DNA of 64,000 nucleotides, taken from contig NZ_JAGPXL010000032.1 in NCBI RefSeq assembly GCF_018070565.1, forward strand, positions 24,210-88,209, given 5' to 3'. Positions 34,845-44,163 of this stretch are shown here, piece after piece (position 1 is the stretch's first letter; each line of letters starts with the position of its first letter). A program made the position numbers and the translations under genes. This DNA is from Streptomyces sp. B93. GTDB lineage: Bacteria > Actinomycetota > Actinomycetes > Streptomycetales > Streptomycetaceae. The notes under the pieces were generated by a model. It searched no databases. It had not been told where the DNA came from and was given only the letters and a program-made list of their open reading frames with translations.

Positions 34845-35795
34845 TCACACCCCCGCCGCCGCGCTCTCCCGGCCCATCAGCGCCGCCGCTGCCGCGCCCA
34901 CCAGGCCCGCGTCGGTGCCCATCCGGGCCGGGGCGATCGTCAGGTGCTGGACGAAGGAGAGCGTGGCATAGTCGGCGAGGGCCTTGCGCAGCGGGTCGAA
35001 GAGGATGTCGCCCGCCTTGCCCACGCCGCCGCCGATCACGGCGATGTCGATCTCGACGAGGGTCGCCGTGGCGGCGATCCCGGCGGCCAGCGCGCGGGCG
35101 GCCCGCTCGAAGGAGGCCACCGCCACCGGGTCGCCCGTGCGCGCCGCGGCGGCCACCGCGGCGGCGGAGGCGTCACCGTCGGGGCCGGGACGCCAGCCGC
35201 CCTCCAGGGCGCGGCGGGCGATGTTGGGGCCGCTGGCGATGCGCTCGACGCAGCCGCGCCCGCCGCAGGGGCACGGGTCGCCGTCGAGATCGACGCTGAT
35301 GTGCCCGATGTGGCCCGCGTTGCCCGTGGGCCCGGGGTGCAACCGCCCGCCGAGCACCAGGCCGCCGCCGACGCCGGTGGAGACCACCATGCACAGCGCG
35401 TTGGCGTGCCCGCGCGCGGCGCCCTGCCAGTGTTCGGCCGCGGTGATCGCCACGCCGTCGCCGATCAGCTCGACCGGCAGGCCCCCGGTCGTCGCCCGGA
35501 CCCGTTCGACCAGCGGATAGTCCCGCCAGCCCGGCACGTTCACGGGGCTGACGGTGCCCGTGGAGGCGTCCACCGGGCCCGCGCTGCCGATGCCGACGGT
35601 GCCCGCCCGGGGCCACAGCGGCGACGCGGACAGCTCGCCGAGGACCTCTTCGACGGCCCGCATGACCGTTTCGCCGTCCTCTTTCGCGGGCGTGGGCCGC
35701 TGCGCCCGCGAAAGGATCCGGCCGCGGCCGTCGACCAACGCCCCGGCGATCTTGGTACCGCCGATGTCGAGTGCGGCCACGAGATCGGTGTGCAT
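34845..35795 (-). CDS. ROK-family sugar kinase
   Basis: The 316-aa protein has the phosphate loop DIGGTK at residues 10-15, the sugar site PTGNAGHIGHISVD and the zinc motif CPCGGRGCVE, all diagnostic of ROK glucokinase/N-acetylhexosamine kinases. It is divergent from a LacI regulator, with one palindromic operator in the gap. This suggests induction by the sugar it phosphorylates. Glucose, mannose or an amino sugar are all possible. Confidence 0.9.
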   Translation of the reverse strand: MHTDLVAALDIGGTKIAGALVDGRGRILSRAQRPTPAKEDGETVMRAVEEVLGELSASPLWPRAGTVGIGSAGPVDASTGTVSPVNVPGWRDYPLVERVRATTGGLPVELIGDGVAITAAEHWQGAARGHANALCMVVSTGVGGGLVLGGRLHPGPTGNAGHIGHISVDLDGDPCPCGGRGCVERIASGPNIARRALEGGWRPGPDGDASAAAVAAAARTGDPVAVASFERAARALAAGIAATATLVEIDIAVIGGGVGKAGDILFDPLRKALADYATLSFVQHLTIAPARMGTDAGLVGAAAAALMGRESAAAGV

Positions 35796-35914
35796 GAATG
35801 TCAGCTCTCCCCGTCAACCATGTCAGTTCTCCCCCTCAACCATGGGAAAAGGGCAGGCCGGTCCATCGGTGGGGCGTGGGCCGGAGTTGGCACCGCACAG
35901 TGTCTCCCGCGCCT

Positions 35915-35926
35915 GACAACGTTGTC
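35915..35926. promoter_or_regulatory. LacI-type operator
   Basis: The perfect dyad GACAACGTTGTC has the central CG typical of LacI-family operators and lies between the divergent ROK and LacI genes. Confidence 0.75.
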
Positions 35927-36008
35927 CAGGCTCTATGCTCGACGCCACATCCTCATACAAACCACGGGCCGACGCATCCCCGTGGACCACAGGACAGGAC
36001 GCCGAAAC

Positions 36009-37046
36009 GTGCCCGACACCCACCGCCGGTCCGAGAGCCGCTACGGAAACCGCCCGACCATGAAGGACGTAGCCGCACGTGCCGGAGTCGGACTGAAGAC
36101 GGTCTCACGTGTCGTCAACGGTGAGCCAGGGGTCACGCCGGAGACGGAGCGCCGGGTCCAGGAGGCCATCGAGGCGCTCGGTTTCCGCCGCAACGACAGC
36201 GCGCGGGTGCTCCGCAAAGGCCGCACCGCCAGCATCGGCCTGGTGCTGGAGGACCTCGCCGACCCGTTCTACGGACCGCTGAGCCGGGCCGTGGAGGAGG
36301 TGGCCCGCGCGCACGGCGCCCTGCTGATCAACGGCTCCAGCGCCGAGGACCCGGACCGTGAGCAGGAACTGGTGCTGGCGCTGTGCGCCCGGCGGGTGGA
36401 CGGTCTGGTCGTCATCCCGGCGGGCGACGACCACCGCTACCTGGAGCCCGAGCTGAAGGCGGGCGTCGCCACCGTGTTCGTGGACCGCCCGGCCGGGCGG
36501 ATCGACGCCGACGTGGTGCTGTCGGACAACTTCGGCGGCGCCCGCGACGGCGTGGCGCATCTGATCGCCCACGGGCACCGCAGGATCGGCTTCATCGGCG
36601 ACATGCCCCGCATCCACACCGCGGCCGAGCGCCTGCGCGGCTACCGGGCGGCGATGGAGGGCGCGGGCATAGCCGTCGCGGACTCCTGGATGTCCCTGGG
36701 CGTCACCGACCCGGAGCGGGTGCGCCGGGCCGCCGAGGAGATGCTCACCGGTCCGGAGCCCGTCACCGCGGTCTTCGCGGGCAACAACCGGGTGGCGGTC
36801 ACCGTGATCCGGGTGCTCGCCGAGCACACCCGGCCGGTCGCCCTCGTCGGCTTCGACGACATCGAGCTGGGCGATCTGCTCCAGCCGGGTGTCACGGTCG
36901 TCGCCCAGGACGCGGCGGCCCTCGGCCGTACGGCGGCGGAGCGTCTCTTCCGCCAGCTGGACGGCTCGCTGATCCTGCCGGAGCGGATAGAACTGCCGAC
37001 CCGGCTCATCACCCGCGGCTCGGGCGAACTGCCGCCGGCCGACTGA
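36009..37046 (+). CDS. LacI-family transcriptional repressor
   Basis: GTG 36009 with AGGACG upstream gives 345 aa. The HTH and hinge read TMKDVAARAGVGLKTVSRVV and ALGFRRNDSARVLR; the sugar-binding domain follows (GLVLEDLADPFYGPL, IGFIGDMPRIHTAAERLRGY). A 12-bp palindrome 83 bp upstream is its probable autoregulatory site, shared with the divergent ROK kinase. Confidence 0.9.
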   Translation: MPDTHRRSESRYGNRPTMKDVAARAGVGLKTVSRVVNGEPGVTPETERRVQEAIEALGFRRNDSARVLRKGRTASIGLVLEDLADPFYGPLSRAVEEVARAHGALLINGSSAEDPDREQELVLALCARRVDGLVVIPAGDDHRYLEPELKAGVATVFVDRPAGRIDADVVLSDNFGGARDGVAHLIAHGHRRIGFIGDMPRIHTAAERLRGYRAAMEGAGIAVADSWMSLGVTDPERVRRAAEEMLTGPEPVTAVFAGNNRVAVTVIRVLAEHTRPVALVGFDDIELGDLLQPGVTVVAQDAAALGRTAAERLFRQLDGSLILPERIELPTRLITRGSGELPPAD

Positions 37047-37096
37047 CCGGCCCGGCCCGTGCCTCTTCCATCGGCCCCGGAAACCGGAGAACCCCT

Positions 37097-37924
37097 CTGC
37101 ATCCCCACGACCCCACCACCGCGCCGCCCGGCGAGGACCGCACCCTGGAGGCGCTGGGGCTGGCCGCGGCGCCCCGCGAGCACCCGCTGACGTATCCCGG
37201 TGCCTGGCCCGCCGAGTCCGGGCTGCTCGACGGGGACCGGTTCCTGCCGCTCACCCGACGGGTGTACGAGGACCGCACCCCCGTCCTCGCCATCGGCTCC
37301 AACGCCAGCCCCGGCCAGCTCCGCCACAAGATGGCCCAGTTCCGCATCGACTCCCCCGTGCCGATGGTCAGGGCCCGGGTCACCGGCGTGGACGTGGGCG
37401 TCTCCGCCCATGTGAGCCGGATGGGCTACGTCAGCGCCTCACCCGTCGCCGCGCCCGGGACCGTACGGGAGCTGTTCGTCATCTGGCTGGACGCCCGGCA
37501 GCTGTCGGTGATCGACGCCAGCGAGGGCGTACAGCTGCCGGACGGCAACTACCGGCGCGCCTGGCTGCCCGCCTCCCGGGTCACGATCGAACTCGACGGC
37601 GGCGAGCGGCTCCCGGGCGCCCACGTGTACGTCAATCAGCACGGCGTGCTGCACGACGGCACCGGCGTGCCCCGCGGCCACCCGGGCCAGCGGGCGCTGC
37701 TCGGCGAACTGCTGCTGAGGCTGCCGCGGCTGCGGGAGCTGTTCGGCGCGACACCCGAGGAGTTCTGCGCCCGCGCCCGCGCCGACCGCGCCCTGTGCGC
37801 CCGGGGCACCCGGCTGTTCGTGGAGGAGGACCTGGTGACGGCGTCCGGCCTGGAGCGGTACGTACGGGATCAGCAGACGGGGAGTCCGGGGACCGGGGCG
37901 TCGTTGTCGCCGCCCTGGATGTAG
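37097..37924 (+). CDS. Conserved hypothetical protein, possible CTG start
   Basis: No ATG, GTG or TTG lies at the start of the conserved region. CTG 37097 is 7 bp after GGAG and gives 275 aa. Landmarks are TPVLAIGSNASPGQLRHKMA, which recalls the substrate loop of gamma-glutamylcyclotransferase-like folds (YGSN), and LFVIWLDARQLSVIDASEG. The likeness to that fold is my inference. A later GTG would remove the conserved first 50 residues. The 3' end overlaps the kinase gene by 55 bp. Confidence 0.65.
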   Translation: MHPHDPTTAPPGEDRTLEALGLAAAPREHPLTYPGAWPAESGLLDGDRFLPLTRRVYEDRTPVLAIGSNASPGQLRHKMAQFRIDSPVPMVRARVTGVDVGVSAHVSRMGYVSASPVAAPGTVRELFVIWLDARQLSVIDASEGVQLPDGNYRRAWLPASRVTIELDGGERLPGAHVYVNQHGVLHDGTGVPRGHPGQRALLGELLLRLPRLRELFGATPEEFCARARADRALCARGTRLFVEEDLVTASGLERYVRDQQTGSPGTGASLSPPWM

Positions 37925-39621
37925 ACGGCGCTGACGTAGACGTCGGCGTTGCCGCTGTCGTCGTCCGTCCTGCCCCACCAGACGTTGGTCCACTCGCCGT
38001 GGGTCTCCCGGCGCCCCAGGTTCCGCTGGCAGTGGAAGTAGTTGGTGCCCGCTCTCAGGACACCGGCCTCGGTGCCGGAGGCGGTGTAGGACGTGGCGGT
38101 GCGCCAGACCTGGCAGTTGTACTTGCCCCCGCCGATGGAGTGGCATGCGGGGGCGGCCGTGGTCGGGTCCGGCTCGGCGGAGGTCCGTGACGGGCTGGGC
38201 CGGGTGGAGGCGGTGGCCCGGCCGGCGGGATCGGCGTCGGCCTCCCGCGATGCGGCCGGGCCGCGCTCCCCGGCCTCCACGCCTGGCTCGGACTCCGCCG
38301 CGCCGTCGGGTCCGGTGCGGTCGGACGGCGAGGCGGAGGGGCGGTCGGAGGCGTCCTGGGACGCGGTGGCCGACGGGGACACGGGGGCGGCTTCGGGCGC
38401 TGTCCCGCCGGGGTTGTTCAGCAGGGCGACGGTGATGCCGGTCGTCGCGAGGAGGACGGTGACGGCCGCGGCGGCGAGCAGGGCGCGGCCCTTGCGGCGG
38501 GCCGTCACGGGGCCGGGGCCGTTCATCGGGCTGGTGGGGGCGGTGCCCTGGGGCGGCTGTCCGCCCGTGGGGACGCCGGGAGCGGCCGGGCCCCGCGTCC
38601 CCGGTCCGGAGCCGGGTGCCCCGAAGCCGGGCGGCACCGCCGGGGCGACGCGCTCGGTCTCCTGCCGCACCGGCTCGGGCTCCACGGCCCGCAGGGTCGT
38701 CGTCGGCCGGTCGGGCTGGACGCCGTCCGCCACCGCCCGGAGCAGGGCGTGGGCCCGCTCGGCGTCGGGCCGCGCCTCGGGGCGCTTCTCCAGCAGCTGC
38801 CGGAGCACCGGGCCGAGGGCTCCGGCGCGGCGTGGCTCGGGCGGGGGCTCGGAGACGATGGCGGTGAGCGTGGAGTACGTCGACGTACGGCGGAAGGGTG
38901 AGGCTCCCTCGACGGCGGCGTACAGGGTGGCGCCGAGGGCCCAGACGTCGGAGGCGGGGCCGGGGTCGCCGCCCTGGGCGCGTTCCGGTGCCAGGTAGTC
39001 GAGGGAGCCGACGATCTCCCCGCTGCGGGTGAGGTGGGTGGCGGAGCCGTCGCCCGGGTCGTCCATGGTGGCGATGCCGAAGTCGGTCAGGACGACCCGG
39101 CCCGAGCGGTCGAGCAGGATGTTGCCGGGCTTGACGTCGCGGTGCAGGACGCCCGCGCGGTGGGCGGCGGCGAGGCCGTCCATGACCTTGGCGCCGATGT
39201 CGGCGGCCTCGCGCGGGTCGAGGGGGCCGCGTTCGGCGAGGACGTCGTCGAGGGAGGGTCCGTCGACGAGTTCCATGACGATGAGGGGGCGGCCGTCGAC
39301 CTGGGCGATGTCGTGGACCGCGATCACGCCGTGGTGCCTGACCCGGGCGGCGGCGCGGGCCTCGCGCCGCATCCGCAGCCGCAGGTCGTCGAGTTCGGGT
39401 CCGGCGGCGTCGGTGTAGGTGCGCAGTTCCTTCAGCGCGACGTCGCGGCCGAGGACCTCGTCGACGGCTCTCCAGACGATGCCCATGCCGCCGCGGCCCA
39501 GCCGGGCCGTGACCCGGTAGCGTCCGGCCAGCAGCCGTCCCGCTTCCTCTTCGCGCCCGTGTCCCTGCCCGTGCTCCCCCGATGACACCCCTGCACCGTT
39601 CCCCGTCGTCCGTACCGTCAC
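37870..39621 (-). CDS. Membrane Ser/Thr protein kinase
   Basis: The GTG start gives 583 aa. Kinase motifs are GRGGMG (residues 42-47), Lys64, HRDVKPGN (160-167) and DFG (180-182). A Pro/Gly-rich linker leads to one membrane helix (ALLAAAAVTVLLATTGITVA, about 390-410). A Ser/Asp-rich spacer follows, then a C-terminal outer domain with cysteines (PACHSIGGGKYNCQVW, YFHCQRNLGRRE, VPGLPVC). PASTA repeats are absent, so the ligand is probably not peptidoglycan. Confidence 0.9.
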   Translation of the reverse strand: MTVRTTGNGAGVSSGEHGQGHGREEEAGRLLAGRYRVTARLGRGGMGIVWRAVDEVLGRDVALKELRTYTDAAGPELDDLRLRMRREARAAARVRHHGVIAVHDIAQVDGRPLIVMELVDGPSLDDVLAERGPLDPREAADIGAKVMDGLAAAHRAGVLHRDVKPGNILLDRSGRVVLTDFGIATMDDPGDGSATHLTRSGEIVGSLDYLAPERAQGGDPGPASDVWALGATLYAAVEGASPFRRTSTYSTLTAIVSEPPPEPRRAGALGPVLRQLLEKRPEARPDAERAHALLRAVADGVQPDRPTTTLRAVEPEPVRQETERVAPAVPPGFGAPGSGPGTRGPAAPGVPTGGQPPQGTAPTSPMNGPGPVTARRKGRALLAAAAVTVLLATTGITVALLNNPGGTAPEAAPVSPSATASQDASDRPSASPSDRTGPDGAAESEPGVEAGERGPAASREADADPAGRATASTRPSPSRTSAEPDPTTAAPACHSIGGGKYNCQVWRTATSYTASGTEAGVLRAGTNYFHCQRNLGRRETHGEWTNVWWGRTDDDSGNADVYVSAVYIQGGDNDAPVPGLPVC

Positions 39622-39679
39622 GTCCGTGCGTGCCGTACAGGTTACGGGTCGTCGGTGACAGCACCGCGGGTCGGCCCGG

Positions 39680-40984
39680 TCAGGGCGTGGAGGCGGTGAG
39701 GTCGCCGCGTCGGGGTGCCGCGAAGGCCGCCAGGTCGGCGCGGGTCAGTCCGGTCGCGTGGGCGACCTCGGCGAGGTCGAGGGCCCCGCAGTCCAGGCCG
39801 CGCAGCAGATAGCCGCTGAGGGCCTTGGCGGTGGCGGGCTCGTCCATGACGTCGCCGTCGGCGTGGGCGACGTAGCGGGCGAGGCGCGCGGCGGCCTGTT
39901 GGAAGCCCTCGCGGTAGAAGGCGAAGACGGCGGCGTAGCGGGTGGGGAGGTGGCCGGGGTGCATGTCCCAGCCCTGGTAGTAGGCGCGGGCGAGGGCGCG
40001 GCGGGTGAGGCGGTAGTGCAGCCGCCAGGCGTCGTGCACGTTCTCGGTCGTGCCGACCGGCAGGACGTTGGTGGAGCCGTCCGAGACGCGTACGCCGGTG
40101 CCCGCGGCGGCGACCTGCATGACGGCCTTGGCGTGGTCGGCGGCGGGGTGGTCGCTGGCCTGGTGGGCGGCGGAGACGCCGAGGCAGGCGCTGTAGTCGA
40201 AGGTGCCGTAGTGGAGTCCGGTGGCGCGGCCCTCGGCGGCCTGGATCATCCGGGCGACGGTGGCGGTGCCGTCGGTGGCGAGGATGGCCTGGCTGGTCTC
40301 GATCTGGATCTCGAAGCCGAGCCGTCCGGGTTCCAGGCCGTGCGTCTTCTCGAAGGCCTCCAGGAGCCGCACCATCGCGGTGACCTGCTCGGGGTAGGTG
40401 ACCTTCGGCAGGGTCAGGACCAGCCCGTCGGGCAGCCCTCCGGCGGCCGTCAGGCCGGTGAGGAAGACGTCGAGGGTGCGGATGCCCCGGTCGCGGACGG
40501 CGGCCTCCATGCACTTCATGCGGATGCCCATGTACGGCGGCGCCGTGCCGTCGGAGTGCGCCTCGGCGATCAGCCGGGCCGCGCGGGCGGCCGTCTCGTC
40601 CTCCTCGGAGTCGGGGCGGGGGCCGTAGCCGTCCTCGAAGTCGACGCGCAGGTCCTCCACGGGTTCGCGTTCCAGTTTGGCGCGCACGCGCGCGTACACG
40701 GGTCCGGCCAGGTCGTCGCCGAGTCCGAGGACGGCGGCGAGGGAGGCGGCGTCCGGGGCGTGCTCGTCCAGGGCGGCGAGGGCGCGCTCGCCCCAGGTGC
40801 GGACGGTATCGGCGGTGAAGGCGTCGCCGGGGACGTAGACGGTGTGGACGGGCTGGCGGGTGCCGGGGTCTCCGGGGTAGCGGCGCTCCAGTTCGGCGTC
40901 GACCGGTGCGAGGGAGGCGCTGATCTCCTCGCTGACGGTGCCCGCGAGGCTCCTCCGCACCCTCTCCTGCTGGCCCTGACCCAT
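39680..40984 (-). CDS. DUF6986 / citrate-lyase-beta-like aldolase family protein
   Basis: The 434-aa protein carries HpcH/HpaI-type TIM-barrel landmarks: VDFEDGYGPRPDSEEDE, MGIRMKCMEAAVRDRGIRTL and FEIQIETSQAIL, with conserved Glu/Asp for metal and CoA-ester substrates. In streptomycetes such proteins occur near glyoxylate and purine-breakdown genes. Here the neighbours do not help. A TTCCG-N5-CGGAA dyad upstream suggests control by an IclR-type regulator encoded elsewhere. Confidence 0.8.
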   Translation of the reverse strand: MGQGQQERVRRSLAGTVSEEISASLAPVDAELERRYPGDPGTRQPVHTVYVPGDAFTADTVRTWGERALAALDEHAPDAASLAAVLGLGDDLAGPVYARVRAKLEREPVEDLRVDFEDGYGPRPDSEEDETAARAARLIAEAHSDGTAPPYMGIRMKCMEAAVRDRGIRTLDVFLTGLTAAGGLPDGLVLTLPKVTYPEQVTAMVRLLEAFEKTHGLEPGRLGFEIQIETSQAILATDGTATVARMIQAAEGRATGLHYGTFDYSACLGVSAAHQASDHPAADHAKAVMQVAAAGTGVRVSDGSTNVLPVGTTENVHDAWRLHYRLTRRALARAYYQGWDMHPGHLPTRYAAVFAFYREGFQQAAARLARYVAHADGDVMDEPATAKALSGYLLRGLDCGALDLAEVAHATGLTRADLAAFAAPRRGDLTASTP

Positions 40985-41009
40985 TCCACTTCCTCCCTGC
41001 TGCGCCGTT

Positions 41010-41024
41010 TTCCGCAGTACGGAA
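41010..41024. promoter_or_regulatory. IclR-type dyad upstream of DUF6986 gene
   Basis: TTCCGCAGTACGGAA has 5-bp perfect arms and lies 26 bp upstream of the ATG on the minus strand, within the expected promoter. The match to AllR/IclR-like operators is from memory. Confidence 0.5.
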
Positions 41025-41177
41025 TCAACAATCCGTTGAATGAAGTTATCCGCCCGCCTTCCCGCCGGTCAACACCGCTTCCCCCGGGAGCCACTCCGCA
41101 CTTTCGCCATGTTCACGCCCACCTCATGCGGCGGTAGAAGGCTGTGAGACGGAGGAGACTGGAGGAAGGAGCCCCCT

Positions 41178-42083
41178 GTGCCGATCCACAGCCGCGTCAC
41201 ACGCCGCCTGGGCCTGCGGACCGCCCTGGCCGCGGCGGCCGCCCTGCCCCTGTCCAGTACAGCACTGTCCGCCCCCGCCGCCTCGGCTGCCGAGCACCGC
41301 GACCGGCGCCTGCGCGTGATGTCTTTCAACCTGCGCTTCGCGAGCACCGCCGAACCCCACAGCTGGGCCGCGCGCAGACCCGTGACCCGGGAGCTGCTGC
41401 GCCGCGAGCGCCCCCATGTGCTCGGCACCCAGGAAGGCCTCTACCAGCAGCTGAGGGACATCGAGCACGACCTCGGCACGTCCTACGACTGGATCGGCAC
41501 CGGCCGCGCGGGCGGCAGCCGTGATGAGTTCATGGCCGTCTTCTACGACACCCGGCGCCTCGCCCCGGTCGAGTACGACCACTTCTGGCTCTCCGACACC
41601 CCCGACGTCATCGCCTCCAACACCTGGGGCGGCGGCTCCATCCGGATGGTCACCTGGGTCCGCTTCCGCGACCTGGGCGACGGCGGTCGGGAGTTCTACG
41701 TCCTCGACACCCATCTGGACAACGCCAGCCAGTACGCACGCGCGCGTGCCGCCGCGCTCGTCGTCCAGCGGATCGACGGACTCGACCCCGCCCTGCCCCT
41801 GCTGGTCACGGGTGACTTCAACGTGCCCGCGCACCGCGACCCGGTCCACGACACCCTGCTGGCCGCCGGTCTGACCGACACCTGGGACAGCGCCGCCGAA
41901 CGCGGCCCGCTGTACGGCACCTTCCACGGCTACCGGCCGCTCGTCCCCGACGGCGACCGCATCGACTGGATCCTGGCCTCCCGCGGCGTCACGGTGCACC
42001 GGGCCGACATCAACACCTTCTCCGTCGGCGGGCGGTTCCCGAGCGACCATCTGCCGGTGCAGGTCGCACTCACCCTTAGATGA
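41178..42083 (+). CDS. Secreted endonuclease/exonuclease/phosphatase-fold protein
   Basis: GTG 41178 behind AAGGAG gives 301 aa. The N-terminus has RVTRRLGLRTALAAAAALPL and ends SAPAASAAE, a likely signal peptide with a twin-Arg look. Fold motifs are MSFNLRF, TQEGLYQQ, DTHLDN, GDFNVPAHRD and SDHLPVQV, the metal and catalytic residues of the superfamily. Substrate could be nucleic acid or a phosphoester; export implies an extracellular role. Confidence 0.88.
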   Translation: MPIHSRVTRRLGLRTALAAAAALPLSSTALSAPAASAAEHRDRRLRVMSFNLRFASTAEPHSWAARRPVTRELLRRERPHVLGTQEGLYQQLRDIEHDLGTSYDWIGTGRAGGSRDEFMAVFYDTRRLAPVEYDHFWLSDTPDVIASNTWGGGSIRMVTWVRFRDLGDGGREFYVLDTHLDNASQYARARAAALVVQRIDGLDPALPLLVTGDFNVPAHRDPVHDTLLAAGLTDTWDSAAERGPLYGTFHGYRPLVPDGDRIDWILASRGVTVHRADINTFSVGGRFPSDHLPVQVALTLR

Positions 42084-42089
42084 GCGAAG

Positions 42090-42122
42090 GCCCCCGCGAC
42101 CGGCGACGGTCACGAGGGCCTC
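42090..42122. terminator. Bidirectional hairpin between convergent genes
   Basis: GGCCCCCGCGACCG pairs with CGGTCACGAGGGCC around GCGA with two mismatches, between the stop at 42083 and the etfA stop at 42143. Confidence 0.65.
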
Positions 42123-42142
42123 GTACAGCTGCGGAGGGGGGA

Positions 42143-43105
42143 TCAGCCCTTGCGGGTCTTGATCTCCTCGGTGAGCTGCGGGACGACGTCGAAGAGGTCG
42201 CCGACGACGCCGTAGTCGACGAGGTCGAAGATGGGGGCCTCGGGGTCCTTGTTGACGGCCACGATGGTCTTCGAGGTCTGCATACCGGCGCGGTGCTGGA
42301 TGGCGCCGGAAATGCCGGAGGCGATGTACAGCTGCGGCGAGACGGACTTGCCGGTCTGGCCGACCTGGTTGGTGTGCGGGTACCAGCCCGCGTCCACCGC
42401 GGCGCGCGAGGCACCGACGGCCGCGCCGAGGGAGTCGGCCAGCGCCTCGATGATCGCGAAGTTCTCCGCGCCGTTGACGCCACGGCCGCCGGAGACGACG
42501 ATCGCGGCCTCGGTCAGCTCCGGACGGCCGGTCGACTCGCGCGGCGTGCGCGAGGTGACCTTCGTCCCGGTGGCCTGCGCCGAGAAGGTGACGCTCAGGG
42601 CCTCGACCACGCCGGCGGCCGGGGCGGCCTCGACGGCGGCGCTGTTCGGCTTGACGGTGATGACCGGGGTGCCCTTGGTGACCCGGGACCTGGTGGTGAA
42701 GGCGGCGGCGAACACCGACTGGGTGGCCACCGGACCCTCGTCACCGGCCTCCAGGTCGACGGCGTCGGTGATGATGCCGGAGCCGATGCGCAGCGCGAGG
42801 CGGGCGGCGATCTCCTTGCCCTCGGCGGAGGACGGCACCAGCACCGCGGCCGGGGACACCGCCTCGTAGGCGGCCTTGAGGGCGTCCACCTTCGGCACGA
42901 CCAGGTAGTCGGCGTACTCGGCGGCGTCGTCGGTGAGGACCTTCACGGCGCCGTGCTCGGCGAGCGCGGCGGCGGTGTCGGCGGCGCCGTTGCCGAGCGC
43001 GACGGCGACCGGCTCGCCGATGCGGCGGGCGAGGGTCAGCAGCTCCAGGGTCGGCTTGCGGACGGCACCGTCCACGTGGTCGACGTAGACGAGAACTTCA
43101 GCCAT
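42143..43105 (-). CDS. etfA: Electron transfer flavoprotein, alpha subunit
   Basis: The 320-aa protein starts MAEVLVYVDHVDGAVRKPTL and contains the FAD-binding ETF alpha signature QVGQTGKSVSPQLYIASGIS followed by GAIQHRAGM. It forms a heterodimer with the beta subunit and passes electrons from acyl-CoA and related dehydrogenases to the quinone pool. Downstream partner of etfB, 54 bp apart. Confidence 0.95.
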   Translation of the reverse strand: MAEVLVYVDHVDGAVRKPTLELLTLARRIGEPVAVALGNGAADTAAALAEHGAVKVLTDDAAEYADYLVVPKVDALKAAYEAVSPAAVLVPSSAEGKEIAARLALRIGSGIITDAVDLEAGDEGPVATQSVFAAAFTTRSRVTKGTPVITVKPNSAAVEAAPAAGVVEALSVTFSAQATGTKVTSRTPRESTGRPELTEAAIVVSGGRGVNGAENFAIIEALADSLGAAVGASRAAVDAGWYPHTNQVGQTGKSVSPQLYIASGISGAIQHRAGMQTSKTIVAVNKDPEAPIFDLVDYGVVGDLFDVVPQLTEEIKTRKG

Positions 43106-43159
43106 GGGACTTCTTCTCTCCTGCTTGCGAAAGATGAGGGGCGGTCAGCGAACTGGGGC

Positions 43160-43945
43160 TCAGATGAACTTCTGGCCCGCGAGGAACTCAGCGAGCTGCT
43201 TGCCGCCCTCGCCCTCGTCCTTGACGATCGTGCCCGCGGTGCGCGCGGGGCGCTCGGCCGCGGCGTCGACCGTGGTGTACGCGTTCTCCAGGCCGACCTC
43301 GTCCTCGTCGATGTCCAGGTCGGACAGGTCCCAGGACTGAACCGGCTTCTTCTTGGCGGCCATGATGCCCTTGAAGGACGGGTAACGCGCCTCGCCCGAC
43401 TGGTCGGTGACGGAGACGACCGCGGGCAGGGATGCCTCCAGCTGCTCGGAGGCGGCGTCGCCGTCACGGCGGCCCTTGACCGTGCCGTCCTCGACGGAGA
43501 CCTCGGAGAGCAGCGTGACCTGCGGGACGCCCAGGCGCTCGGCGAGCAGGGCGGGGACGACGCCCATGGTGCCGTCGGTGGAGGCCATGCCGGAGATGAC
43601 CAGGTCGTAACCGGCCTTCTCGATCGCCTTGGCCAGGACCAGGGAGGTGCCGATGGCGTCGGTGCCGTGCAGGTCGTCGTCCTCGACGTGGATCGCCTTG
43701 TCGGCGCCCATCGACAGCGCCTTGCGCAGCGCGTCCTTGGCGTCCTCCGGGCCGACCGTGAGGACGGTGACCTCGGCGTCGTCGGCGTCCTCCGCGATCT
43801 GGAGCGCCTGCTCGACCGCGTACTCGTCCAGTTCGGAGAGCAGGCCGTCCACGTCGTCGCGGTCGACGGTCAGGTCATCGGCGAAGTGCCGGTCGCCAGT
43901 GGCGTCGGGCACGTACTTCACAGTGACAACGATCCTCAAGCTCAC
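43160..43945 (-). CDS. etfB: Electron transfer flavoprotein, beta subunit
   Basis: The GTG start gives 261 aa beginning SLRIVVTVKYVPDATGDRHF. The AMP-binding region VTVLTVGPEDAKDALRKALS and DLVISGMASTDGTMGVVPAL are characteristic. The upstream gap has a TATGCT -10-like hexamer on the minus strand next to a GCTGCCT-N5-AGGCAGC dyad (43977-43995), a possible operator. Confidence 0.95.
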   Translation of the reverse strand: MSLRIVVTVKYVPDATGDRHFADDLTVDRDDVDGLLSELDEYAVEQALQIAEDADDAEVTVLTVGPEDAKDALRKALSMGADKAIHVEDDDLHGTDAIGTSLVLAKAIEKAGYDLVISGMASTDGTMGVVPALLAERLGVPQVTLLSEVSVEDGTVKGRRDGDAASEQLEASLPAVVSVTDQSGEARYPSFKGIMAAKKKPVQSWDLSDLDIDEDEVGLENAYTTVDAAAERPARTAGTIVKDEGEGGKQLAEFLAGQKFI

Positions 43946-43976
43946 GCCGGCTCTCCTACTGCATCGTCATTTCTCG

Positions 43977-43995
43977 GCTGCCTCTTGCAGGCAGC
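43977..43995. promoter_or_regulatory. Dyad in the etfB promoter
   Basis: Perfect 7-bp arms GCTGCCT and AGGCAGC are separated by 5 bp, directly beside a TATGCT hexamer (minus strand) upstream of etfB. Confidence 0.45.
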
Positions 43996-44163
43996 ATAGG
44001 CGCCCCAAGCGGCCGATCCCGGTCGGGGCGGTCCGCGCTCCAACCGAAATATTACTCGTCAGTACACCCAGTTCGTTCCCGCTAAGCAAGCGCTTTGAAC
44101 TGTGACCTTCGCAACGCAGCGTAACCGGAACCGGACGGTTTCGCAGACCGGGGTGGGCGGTGA

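Noticed and set aside
33099..36008. Very long plus-strand frame continuous with the LacI gene
   Set aside because: It is antisense to the NUDIX fusion and ROK genes and reads as low-complexity Gly/Arg/Pro. The LacI start is set by its own ribosome site at 36009.
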